Position numbers and translations under genes: made by a program | DNA from: Bdellovibrionota bacterium | GTDB taxonomy: Bacteria > Bdellovibrionota > UBA1018 > CAUJDS01 | NCBI GenBank assembly: GCA_963169695.1 | Contig: CAUJDS010000082.1 | Coordinates: 40,775-104,774 of the forward strand | Direction of reading: 5' to 3' | DNA length: 64,000 nt | Shown: piece by piece, positions 24,903 through 33,373 of the stretch | Numbering within the stretch: position 1 is the first letter of the stretch | Layout: each line of letters begins with the position of its first letter | The notes under the pieces: model-generated | Told to the model about the DNA's origin: nothing | Database searches by the model: none | The model's input: only the letters and a program-made list of their open reading frames with translations

Positions 24903-25724
24903 ATGAACGCAGCTCAAGGCATGGGCATTGTAAGAGGGATCGTGGCCGACAACAAAGATCCAGACGGCTTGGGCAGAGTGAAGCTTCGGTTTGACTGGCT
25001 AGGAACACAGTCAGAAAATGAATCTACTTCTTGGGCGAGAGTTGCAAGGCCCGTTAGTCACAATGGCTCAGGCGACTGGATACTTCCTCAAGTTGGCGAT
25101 GAAGTGTTGGTCGGATTTGAAAACAACCTCATGGAGCATCCTGTAGTTTTGGGCTCACTTTACGGAGAAAAGTCAACTCCACCCGAACTTTCACTACCCG
25201 GAGATAGAAACAAAGACGGAAAGAACACCCTGCGCTTTATAAAGACTCCACTGGGAAGTACCCTTGCATTGGATGACACTCAAGGTTCTGAGTGTATTGT
25301 GCTCAAAGATTCTCGTGGAAATCAGATCTCTCTGGAAACGGCAAAAAAAACTATCAAAATTCTCGACGTTTCCGCCAATGAAATTCTACTTAGCGAGGCC
25401 GGCATTACCGTTAAAGATTCGGCTGGCAATCAAATCACTCTAGATGCATCCGGAAAATCCGCAATCATTAAAGACGCTAATTCAAATCAAGTTACGCTGG
25501 GGTCATCCGGAATTAAAATCGTATCCGCCGGAAAAGTGATCATCGAAGACAGCTCAGGCATCGAGCTTGGGAAAGGGGCATCTGAGGCACTCATCAAAGG
25601 CCAGTCCTTTATGCAAATGTTTAATACTCATCAACACGCGCTCAATGTCCCAGCTGGAATGTCGTCTCCTCCCTTGACTCCCATGACGCCAGCCCAACTC
25701 TCTAAGAAAGTCAAAACCTCATGA
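24903..25724 (+). CDS. Spike protein: gp5/VgrG OB-fold and beta-helix needle
   Basis: A 273-residue protein. The N-terminal OB-fold has GIVRGIVADNKDPDGLGRVKLRFDWLG and WARVARPVS...GDWILPQVGDEVLVGFENNLMEHPVVLGSLY, the classic VgrG/gpV signature. About 110-230 is a repetitive beta-helix (CIVLKDSRGNQISLETA, ITVKDSAGNQITLDAS, AIIKDANSNQVTLGSS, VIIEDSSGIEL). The C-terminal THQHALNVPAG resembles the histidine-containing, metal-binding tip of phage gpV needles. No PAAR protein was seen, consistent with a self-sharpened tip. It complements the separate hub at 15255-16319. Confidence 0.9.
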   Translation: MNAAQGMGIVRGIVADNKDPDGLGRVKLRFDWLGTQSENESTSWARVARPVSHNGSGDWILPQVGDEVLVGFENNLMEHPVVLGSLYGEKSTPPELSLPGDRNKDGKNTLRFIKTPLGSTLALDDTQGSECIVLKDSRGNQISLETAKKTIKILDVSANEILLSEAGITVKDSAGNQITLDASGKSAIIKDANSNQVTLGSSGIKIVSAGKVIIEDSSGIELGKGASEALIKGQSFMQMFNTHQHALNVPAGMSSPPLTPMTPAQLSKKVKTS

Positions 25725-27664
25725 CCGAAGTAGAGATCTGCGATTTATTCGAGACCATCCAGAGTGAAACCGGTTTCGAGTCCAAAGAATTATATCAATT
25801 TTTAGTCGATCAAGGATTCAATCAGAAGATATTTTCCAGTCGCTTCTCTAGCATGACTTCACTCCTAGAACTTTCAGCTCTAGAAGGAAAGTTAGTAGCA
25901 TTGGGATTCTTCAATCGTTACACACTTTCTTCGCTCATTCAGAATAGGCGCAATTTGAAACAATATTCAGTTGCGATTGCGAAACAACTCGACACGCCAA
26001 ATACCTATCTCACCACTGAATCTAAGATTTCCAACGAAGGCTATTTCGTAGAAGTTGAAGGCGAATTTCAACTTTCACCCGAGCTCTTTCACTATCTTTT
26101 GACTCTTAGTTCGTTTGCCAAAGCACCGTTTCCACAGCTCATTACAGCTGGAGTTACTCGGCATTTTACCAACTATTGGAGCAAGGCCTTTCAGAAAAAT
26201 ATCCAGGGTAGAATCAGCAATTCTAAAGACAGCTTCCTTCTTCTATCCACTGATCCATCTCTTGACCAGCACAACGTCATAAATTTCTTAAAGAACCACG
26301 GCAGTGAAGTGCTGATACTTAATTGGAAGAAATTACTCTCTCTCGCTTCAGACGGAAGCAATCAAACCTTATGCCAAATCAACAGGCTAAGAATACTCTC
26401 GTCCACCTGGATTGTAACTACCGTCCCAAAACAGGCTAAAGGTGAAGATTACGATGCCCTTCGGAATCTCTTGCGAATTCCAAATGTAGTTGCAATAGGA
26501 CAACCGTCGCTTCAAAAGGGAATGGACGATGAGTTTGCTATTGATGTTCAGTCCTTCCGGACTAAGCAGCTTTCAAATCTTCACCTGACTTTATGGGAAA
26601 CCGAACTTCGGGCAGCAGGAATCAACATGGATAAGGAAGACGTAGAGGTACTCTCCGGGCTACACACCTTCTCTTTTCTAAAAATCCGATCTATCATTCG
26701 CGATGTACATTTTGATTTAAATGAAGTGTCAAGCATTACCCTCGAGCAAATTTCTTCAGCCTGCAGAAAATACAGCCATCGCGCCATTGAAAAATTTGCG
26801 CGAAGGATCGAGCCTAAGGCAAGCCTCAGCGATTTAATCTTACCGCCCCCGTCTAAGTTGAAACTACTTGAGGCTCGCGACTTTATTGTTGCCTCGTCGA
26901 AGCTTAAGTCGAGCAGGCCTGACTTAAAACAGTCCAACAGAGGCAATGGTGTGGTGCTTGTTTTTGAAGGCAAGAGTGGAACGGGAAAAACGCTAGCCGC
27001 GGAAGTACTTGCAAAGGAGCTTGGAGTTGACCTCTATCAAGTAGATTTGTCTTCAGTCACAAGCAAGTACATCGGCGAGACGGAGAAGAATCTCACTAAG
27101 ATCTTTCAAGCAGCTCGGCTCTCCAGTGGGATATTGCTGTTTGACGAGGGGGAGAGCCTTTTTTCTAAGAGGACTGATCTTAAGTCGTCCCAAGATCGAT
27201 ATGCAAACCTAGAAACTAATCATCTTCTTCAAGAAATTGAAAGCTATCCCGGTGTGTCCATTATCTCCACCAACCTGGCTAATCATATCGATGAAGCCTT
27301 TATGCGAAGAATTACCTTTCTTATTAAATTCCCGAGGCCGGATTTGGAAAGCCGAATGAAGATCTGGATGCTTCACCTCCGAGCCTTTGGCGAGCCAGAT
27401 TCCTCTGTTAATTTTGAATTTCTTGCCACACTGCCTGCTTCAGGTGGAGTAATCAGAAATGTTTGCAGGCATGCAGCGATTTGTGCTCATTCAGCCGCCG
27501 AACCGATCAATATGAATCATATTCTCCACGCTATTAAGCGCGAATTTCCAAAGGCTCAGATCGCTATTGAAAGACATGTGTTTGGTGAGCAGTATTGGAG
27601 AAACGTCAGTTTGGACTGGGACACCGTAATGGCCGAGAGGTCACTTAAGGAGCTTGACTCGTGA
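25721..27664 (+). CDS. Pvc15-like AAA+ ATPase
   Basis: A 647-residue protein. An N-terminal helical/accessory part (1-400) precedes a single AAA+ domain with Walker A GKSGTGKT at 417-424, Walker B ILLFDEGE at 471-478, the downstream SQDRYANLETNHLLQEIESYPGVSIISTN and AFMRRITFLIKFPRP (sensor and arginine finger region). The QDRYANLETN-like stretch is typical of eCIS ATPases (Pvc15, Afp15), whose single AAA+ domain sits at the C-terminus after a large accessory domain. The Walker B has an unusual DEGE in place of DEAD. In eCISs Pvc15 helps load or keep cargo. It is the second AAA+ protein of the locus. Confidence 0.85.
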   Translation: MTEVEICDLFETIQSETGFESKELYQFLVDQGFNQKIFSSRFSSMTSLLELSALEGKLVALGFFNRYTLSSLIQNRRNLKQYSVAIAKQLDTPNTYLTTESKISNEGYFVEVEGEFQLSPELFHYLLTLSSFAKAPFPQLITAGVTRHFTNYWSKAFQKNIQGRISNSKDSFLLLSTDPSLDQHNVINFLKNHGSEVLILNWKKLLSLASDGSNQTLCQINRLRILSSTWIVTTVPKQAKGEDYDALRNLLRIPNVVAIGQPSLQKGMDDEFAIDVQSFRTKQLSNLHLTLWETELRAAGINMDKEDVEVLSGLHTFSFLKIRSIIRDVHFDLNEVSSITLEQISSACRKYSHRAIEKFARRIEPKASLSDLILPPPSKLKLLEARDFIVASSKLKSSRPDLKQSNRGNGVVLVFEGKSGTGKTLAAEVLAKELGVDLYQVDLSSVTSKYIGETEKNLTKIFQAARLSSGILLFDEGESLFSKRTDLKSSQDRYANLETNHLLQEIESYPGVSIISTNLANHIDEAFMRRITFLIKFPRPDLESRMKIWMLHLRAFGEPDSSVNFEFLATLPASGGVIRNVCRHAAICAHSAAEPINMNHILHAIKREFPKAQIAIERHVFGEQYWRNVSLDWDTVMAERSLKELDS

Positions 27665-29076
27665 GCCCATTGCAAACTACCCAGCACCGACGCAGTGAAG
27701 GGAGGGCGGGACTAACTTCCACTGGGGATCGTAGAAGAAAAATTGAAACTGAAGCCCTCAGTATAGAAATGGCTCAGGTACATCGGGCGAAGGCTAAGGA
27801 AGACTTTCGATCAGTGCTCAGCGCCTACCAAGAATATGAAAGGCATCGTGATACTTCTAAGGAGGTTGAGCTATCGGGCAGTCAATTTTTCCTACTGAAT
27901 TTACTACTGCAATCCTATGAAATTTGGGATGCCGCTCGCCTCAAAGAACATGAAGACCTCACGGTATATTTGATTGAGGCTTACGCTTTGGTTCTGCATG
28001 AAATATCTCGCGGCCAAACCTTTCTTCAAAAGAAATTGGCAAAGGATCACTTAGTTTCTGCGAATAAGACCAAGTCTACCTGGGCAAATGTTTTACGAGA
28101 CGTGGCCTCCAATGGGACTGAAGAGTTGCGAGCCGAGCTACTTAGTCTGAAAAAGCTAGAAAATGATCCCGAGGCTTTTGCTGGGCAGATCAATGACCTC
28201 AACGCCAGGTCGGCGGACCTTCAGTTTGAATTTCAACAGTACCTTGAGGGACTTCCGCAAAAATTTGACAACTTACGCCGAGCGGTCATTCGTGACTCTG
28301 GAGATCTTAGTGAGCACGTTTTTTTCTTTCTTTTGGGAGCAGTTACGACCTTTTTGACTGGGGGAATAGGCTTAAGCATTTTAGGTGTAGTTAATGTAGC
28401 AGCAGCATCTCTCACAGTAGCCAGTGGGCTTCAGGTAATTTCTGAGACTCGGGAATTCAGTGCTACAGGCGATCTCAGTACCTACGATTGGTATGACAAC
28501 CTTCCTCCCGAAGCGCTCGATTCAATTAAGATTCTTAGTATCGTCGCGATGTTGCAGCTACCGGTAGCTATATTTGAGAGTTTTGTTCTTTGGAAAGGAA
28601 CGGCAAACGTACTGAGCACCATAGGAAAAAAGAGTCAGAAGAAATTGAGAAAAGGCTACATGAGTCAGATGCGTAGTACTCTCAAGTTACTTAAGGGATC
28701 TCGCTATGCTCCCGCCGCTGGAAATATGAAGATGATTGAAAGAGGCACTTCTTTGTTAGGTACCGGAAAAATGCTCTACAAGGATGTATACTCTCAGATT
28801 AAAGCCGGACTGGAGGGGGACCCGGATGCCAAAGTGGATCGAGTAGTTGGAGCATTGATTGTGCTGTCTCTAACTCGACTCAATCCGACACTTAAAGCCT
28901 ACAGCAAGAAACAGTTCAAAAAGGCTAGACTCTTTATGAAGGATAGCGCGGATATAAAGTGGGAGAACCCAGTTTCTCTGTCTGGGATATCCAAATCATT
29001 TTATTCAACCTACAAGTCGATTTCAGACTTGCCTAAGAAGACAAAGGCGCCAATAGATGACAAAAACAAATGGTGA
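27661..29076 (+). CDS. Large protein with central hydrophobic segments, unknown function
   Basis: A 471-residue protein starting at GTG 27661, overlapping the AAA+ stop. Residues 1-210 are charged and helical. Two hydrophobic stretches follow: 219-258 (VFFFLLGAVTTFLTGG...) and 289-311 (IKILSIVAMLQLPVAI...). The C-terminal 150 residues are Lys-rich. No family is recognised. Hydrophobic hairpins next to a Pvc15-like gene are seen in cargo or pore-forming effector proteins, and in membrane anchors; either would fit. It is tightly coupled to its neighbours, overlapping the next gene by 20 bp. Confidence 0.55.
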   Translation: MSPLQTTQHRRSEGRAGLTSTGDRRRKIETEALSIEMAQVHRAKAKEDFRSVLSAYQEYERHRDTSKEVELSGSQFFLLNLLLQSYEIWDAARLKEHEDLTVYLIEAYALVLHEISRGQTFLQKKLAKDHLVSANKTKSTWANVLRDVASNGTEELRAELLSLKKLENDPEAFAGQINDLNARSADLQFEFQQYLEGLPQKFDNLRRAVIRDSGDLSEHVFFFLLGAVTTFLTGGIGLSILGVVNVAAASLTVASGLQVISETREFSATGDLSTYDWYDNLPPEALDSIKILSIVAMLQLPVAIFESFVLWKGTANVLSTIGKKSQKKLRKGYMSQMRSTLKLLKGSRYAPAAGNMKMIERGTSLLGTGKMLYKDVYSQIKAGLEGDPDAKVDRVVGALIVLSLTRLNPTLKAYSKKQFKKARLFMKDSADIKWENPVSLSGISKSFYSTYKSISDLPKKTKAPIDDKNKW

Positions 29077-29536
29077 GGATCAGACAATTAAGTCCTACAA
29101 TTCAGTGACCTTCTCTTTGGGAAAAGGGGAGAAAATCGTGATTGAAAATGCTGCCCTAGATGGGATTACTGTAGCGGAGGGTGCCTCAGTAATTGGGTCA
29201 GAGCTTCAGCCAAAGGCGTCCACTGAGACGAATGAGTTTACAATCTCGATGGAGCTCACGGAAGACTCTCAAGACGCTTTTAAGCTCTTGAGTTGGTTCA
29301 AGCTTGTACAATCGCCTCAGACCCGCCGCTTGGTCGTTGTACCTGAAAGTTCAGACGCCTATTTGAAGGGTTCGGCCAGCATAGCTATTTATTATGACGA
29401 TGGACTGGTAAGCAGGGTCGATGCCTACGGAGTTTTTCCGAAGGCGTACTCTGTTTCAGGCATGCAACCTGGCGAAAAGCCAAGTCTTGCTATGACAATT
29501 TGTTACGACGCTATCGAGTTCTCGGGGGTTAAATGA
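29057..29536 (+). CDS. Divergent tube-fold protein
   Basis: A 159-residue protein without the typical sheath-tube neighbours, but its C-terminal half follows the tail-tube pattern: DGLVSRVDAYGVFPKAYSVSGM...PSLAMTICYDAIEFSG aligns with EVCRINFEGAWPTRYRLPQF...VAMEEIHLNVEKIELA of the tube at 11741-12166. The preceding LTEDSQDAFKLLSWFKLV matches GDKELFTWIKNC there. eCISs use divergent tube proteins (Pvc5/Afp5) to connect the tube to the baseplate hub, so a tube-initiator role is the best guess. Assignment is by eye. Confidence 0.5.
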   Translation: MTKTNGEDQTIKSYNSVTFSLGKGEKIVIENAALDGITVAEGASVIGSELQPKASTETNEFTISMELTEDSQDAFKLLSWFKLVQSPQTRRLVVVPESSDAYLKGSASIAIYYDDGLVSRVDAYGVFPKAYSVSGMQPGEKPSLAMTICYDAIEFSGVK

Positions 29537-30810
29537 AAGCAACATTAGAAATTCCTGGAAAGTGGTCGGTACAATTTGAATCTTGCTCGGAGATTGAGGA
29601 ATCGGTCGAAACAGAAACCTTACTCTGCCATTTCATTCCCGAGGGAGGAATACGCACAGTCCCTCAAATGCAAGTCCTCGGCGAATGTCCTCGGCAAGGA
29701 TCCTTCCGTCTCTACTCCAGGAATATCGATGCTCAGTCACTGAAGAATCTTGTCGAATGGAAAAAGCGCGTGGGGGACCGAAAGGCAAGTGAGAAGATCG
29801 GCTACAAACACGACGCAAAACTCAAGATTGAGGTAGATCCACCTTCAAAACTCGAACTTTTTTGGTCTCTATCTGGCGCATGGATAAGCGGACTATCCTG
29901 GACTCACTCCAGCGCAACCCAAAAGCCTATGCTCTGCGCTGAAATTTCATATGATTTGATGGACTTTGCAATAAAACAGAAAGTTGAGCTGTCTAAATTT
30001 CAAGCAAAAAAATTACCAGTATCTGCAATGCTGAGTACTGGTACAACCAAGTATGGAAGTCAGAACTTTTCACACCTCATCATTAAGCCACATTACTTGG
30101 TGTCCGAACCTACCGTATCGAGCGAAATCTACGGCTTCAAAGCAAACAACAAGGGAGTACCTATATTAACTGACGGCAATAATGCGCAACTTCATTCACT
30201 TTCTCGTCAGAACATGAATTCACTTATGGGAGGCCAGACTGGTATTTCCAGTGTATTCCCGGAGAGAATTGCTTTCTTTAGTATTTCATTTAGGGTTTTT
30301 CCTGAAAGTCCCTCCAATTTCGGCAGCCAAGATCTCAGAGAGTGTTCTTTGGCATGGCGTACGCTTTCTAGCGTCCTGATGAATTTTGCCCCGGATCAGG
30401 AATCAGGCTCAAATTTTGATCATAACGAACATTTAAATTCTTCGAATCAGTTGAATATACCAAAGGCGTTACTGAAGAATAAGTCTAATCTGCAACTCGA
30501 GGACCTAAGCGTAAAATGTGATAAACTCATATCGAGACCAGACGAAAATCACATTAGGCCAATCTTAGTGGGAATTGCTTTGAGCGAAGCAACTACTCAT
30601 GCCGCAAAAGGTGAAAAGGATTTTGACTTTCTTGGCTATTTGAAATCAGTTACTATTGCTGAATCTTTCGATGAGCAGAATGGACCTGATCCCAGTAGCC
30701 TTACTATTCAATTGGGGCTATACGCAAACAAGGCGCTTCTAAATCCACAGCTCAACGAAGTTATCCTTAGGCAAATGCAGATGTATTACATGAATGCTCC
30801 CACGTTTTAA
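29533..30810 (+). CDS. Protein with an N-terminal tube-like domain and unknown C-terminal half
   Basis: A 425-residue protein. Residues about 60-150 repeat the same tube-type pattern as its neighbour: FRLYSRNIDAQSLKNLVEWKKRV, then LELFWSLSGAWISGLSWTHS and KPMLCAEISYDLMDFA. The C-terminal half (about 160-425) is beta-rich and unrecognised. The start overlaps the preceding stop (ATGA). A linker between tube base and baseplate or membrane complex is plausible; a decorated tube or adaptor cannot be ruled out. Confidence 0.45.
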   Translation: MKATLEIPGKWSVQFESCSEIEESVETETLLCHFIPEGGIRTVPQMQVLGECPRQGSFRLYSRNIDAQSLKNLVEWKKRVGDRKASEKIGYKHDAKLKIEVDPPSKLELFWSLSGAWISGLSWTHSSATQKPMLCAEISYDLMDFAIKQKVELSKFQAKKLPVSAMLSTGTTKYGSQNFSHLIIKPHYLVSEPTVSSEIYGFKANNKGVPILTDGNNAQLHSLSRQNMNSLMGGQTGISSVFPERIAFFSISFRVFPESPSNFGSQDLRECSLAWRTLSSVLMNFAPDQESGSNFDHNEHLNSSNQLNIPKALLKNKSNLQLEDLSVKCDKLISRPDENHIRPILVGIALSEATTHAAKGEKDFDFLGYLKSVTIAESFDEQNGPDPSSLTIQLGLYANKALLNPQLNEVILRQMQMYYMNAPTF

Positions 30811-30843
30811 TCTATACCTCTTGTGCAATGGTAAGTTAGAAAT

Positions 30844-33330
30844 ATGAGTAAAGAAATGATAACTGAAAAATGGTCTTCAAACACAGCACCTAACTTTGCA
30901 TATGAGGATTTAGAATTCCCCCACATTCATCTGGGAGTTGTAGCGATAGGGACGGCAGTTTTTTTCTCCTGGTCGATTTACTTTTTTTTTGCGTACAGTG
31001 ATCTTTTTAGAAGCTATTTTGGAAGTCCAAGTGAATTTCATTATTTCTTACTGAATCCTTCATGGTCATCTTTAAAAGATGTACTAGGAATACTGGGACC
31101 CATCGCCGTCGTTGCAAATATGCTATGGCTTCTATATTCGCTCTTGTTCTACGAAGCTAGTCTGGAGAAGCTTGGTAAAATATTTCCACTCTTTTTGATT
31201 TGCTGGGTGATATTTCCAGTGTTCACGAAAAATGGCACGGTACTTTGGACTTTTTTTATACCTCAAGCTATCTTTCAGTTTTCTGTTCTTCTAGGTCCAA
31301 ATGCGCAAATTTACTCCAAACGCCATAATTTTCCCAATCGACTAAACGCGTTGAGGCCATCCGCTGTGTTCAACCTGCTTGAACTTAACGAACGACAAGT
31401 AAGTAAAGACGCCTGGTACCAAGTTGCTTCAAATTTTTTGAAAATTCGGCCCAAATTATTCATTGAGAGAATTCTATTTCAAGAATGGGTAGTGGGTTCA
31501 CGCCACCACAAAGTCCTGCTACTTGAGGCTATCAAGATAGACAGCGAATGCGTATTAGCTACCATGTACCATCAATATCCCGAACTAGCAGATAGAGAGC
31601 CTTGGATAAAAGAGGAGGTTGTAAAGCATCCAAAGCGGGGCGACTACGAACCGCCAGTGCTTTTGACCAAGGACGACATGGGCTTCGGTGAAGCATTGAA
31701 AGACTTTTTAGATACTTTTCTAAAGTCTAGATTTCATAGCAAATCATTTTATCTTTCCATTTCATTTCTTATTGGATTACTGGTCTATCTCGCGCTACCC
31801 ACTCGAATGGAACGCGTACTCGAAGATGTAAACCAAAGAAGAGAGCCTTTCGTCTCAGCTAGCCGCTTTTCAAAACAAGAGTTTCAGGGGCTTTTAGATA
31901 GATTTAGTGGCGCCAAGTATTCTTGGGACCTTAGTTCCGCTTGGTATAACTACTACCGCTGGTTTCCGAAGGAATACCGTAAAGAATTTGCACTAGCAGT
32001 ACTAAGGAGTAACCCCGAGTATTGGCAGCTTGAAAAGGTCGAACAGATTGCGGAAACTGGGGATAAGAAACTTTTGTTTGCTGGCCTGAATCCCAAAGAG
32101 GTCTACAGCGACGTTTTGTATGCAATAAGGCATACGCCTTGGAATTGGAATAGTTACCGGTTTTTTATAAAGACATTGGAAGCAGTTCCGAAGCTTTTTG
32201 GAATGGAAATTCAGCAATACTTGTATGACGTGCTGAAAGATCCAAATCCAAAATGGCTCACGCACTTTCTCTATTTTGTATTTACCGATAGTGCAAATGA
32301 TCAGCAGGAGCACAGCTCAAAAAAGACCGAGGCCTATCTAAAAGATGGCTTTTCTAATCTTAATTGGCCAACTGACATTGCTAAACTTGATAAGAAGGGG
32401 CTTTTAAAAGAATACCTCTTACTATCCGATCTCATTCGAGAAATTCGTCTCGCAACCAAAGAAGAAATTGGCCGAAAATCATATCTCGCGGAGCGGTCTA
32501 ATAGGTGGAACTCCAAGATTAAAAAGAGTTATGGCTCCTTGCTGCCCATTGAAAAAGCCATATTGCTTGAAGCATCTATTGAGTCCTACCTCACTGTGGA
32601 TAAAGGTGCTTTGCAACTTCAGAGCAGTGTCTTGAGGTTATTTCTGAATGATAGTGATCCAAGGTCTAGAGAATACTTAGATCAAGTCTTGATTGGTAGT
32701 TACGAAGCTTTCTTTGAATCAGCACTTACAGCGGGCTCTTTAAAAGGTAACGCAAAAGACTCTAGTGATCCAGATCAGTTCCTTCTTTTTAAATCTTTAG
32801 TAGATCGGCTGTATGAAAATGAAATACTGCATGTAGCCGCCTTCAAAGCACTTCCTGTGGATAGTATGGACTACCCAGATAGCAAATCTGAAAACTACTA
32901 TCCTAGGGACTATCGCATAACGAGAATCTCATTGCCCTACCTAATGAGCCGTGTTCTGGCTTCTATAGTGAACTCTCCCAAAGGAGACCACGCCAAGGCT
33001 CATTATTTTCTATCCAAAGAGCAACTTGGTGATGGCTTTCCGTATGAAGCAAGTTTTCGCACTAACCTCACTGAAATAGATAAAGAGCAGATCGATCTCA
33101 GAATCACCTACGAAGCAAAGTTGGAAGTGGCTAAGGCACTTTTAAGTCAAAAGTCCTTCATTCTTAAAAACCTAAACGAAAACTCTTCGTGGTCTCTGAA
33201 AGAGTACGCCGACCGCCTTCTCGAAGAGACAATCAAGAAATTTAGAAGTGAAGAAAAGCTACAAGAGTATTCTAAAATAGGCGTGCGCAACATCTTGAGT
33301 CAACTTGAGCAAGAAAAGCGCGCGAATTAA
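30844..33330 (+). CDS. Large multi-TM protein with big C-terminal domain (TssM-like layout)
   Basis: An 828-residue protein. Hydrophobic segments lie at about 30-52, 80-103, 111-127 and 132-151. A soluble stretch (155-290) follows, then a fifth TM at about 297-315 and a 510-residue helical C-terminal domain. If the N-terminus is cytoplasmic, the C-terminal domain is in the periplasm. That arrangement (N-terminal TM group, cytosolic segment, last TM, large periplasmic part) resembles TssM of T6SS, though no NTP-binding motif or sequence similarity is seen. It is the last gene of the CIS run, 33 bp after the tube-like gene, and could be the inner-membrane anchor. Confidence 0.5.
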   Translation: MSKEMITEKWSSNTAPNFAYEDLEFPHIHLGVVAIGTAVFFSWSIYFFFAYSDLFRSYFGSPSEFHYFLLNPSWSSLKDVLGILGPIAVVANMLWLLYSLLFYEASLEKLGKIFPLFLICWVIFPVFTKNGTVLWTFFIPQAIFQFSVLLGPNAQIYSKRHNFPNRLNALRPSAVFNLLELNERQVSKDAWYQVASNFLKIRPKLFIERILFQEWVVGSRHHKVLLLEAIKIDSECVLATMYHQYPELADREPWIKEEVVKHPKRGDYEPPVLLTKDDMGFGEALKDFLDTFLKSRFHSKSFYLSISFLIGLLVYLALPTRMERVLEDVNQRREPFVSASRFSKQEFQGLLDRFSGAKYSWDLSSAWYNYYRWFPKEYRKEFALAVLRSNPEYWQLEKVEQIAETGDKKLLFAGLNPKEVYSDVLYAIRHTPWNWNSYRFFIKTLEAVPKLFGMEIQQYLYDVLKDPNPKWLTHFLYFVFTDSANDQQEHSSKKTEAYLKDGFSNLNWPTDIAKLDKKGLLKEYLLLSDLIREIRLATKEEIGRKSYLAERSNRWNSKIKKSYGSLLPIEKAILLEASIESYLTVDKGALQLQSSVLRLFLNDSDPRSREYLDQVLIGSYEAFFESALTAGSLKGNAKDSSDPDQFLLFKSLVDRLYENEILHVAAFKALPVDSMDYPDSKSENYYPRDYRITRISLPYLMSRVLASIVNSPKGDHAKAHYFLSKEQLGDGFPYEASFRTNLTEIDKEQIDLRITYEAKLEVAKALLSQKSFILKNLNENSSWSLKEYADRLLEETIKKFRSEEKLQEYSKIGVRNILSQLEQEKRAN

Positions 33331-33373
33331 ACAGTACTTGCCTAAATAGAAATCATCCTCGAATCTCAAGGTG

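Noticed and set aside
24903..25724. VgrG with effector extension
   Set aside because: The product ends shortly after the needle; there is no extra C-terminal enzyme domain.
8384..33330. Classification as a prophage or R-type tailocin
   Set aside because: I saw no lysis, integrase, capsid, terminase or tail-fibre genes. AAA+ ATPases, FHA domains and a lipoprotein point to a CIS.
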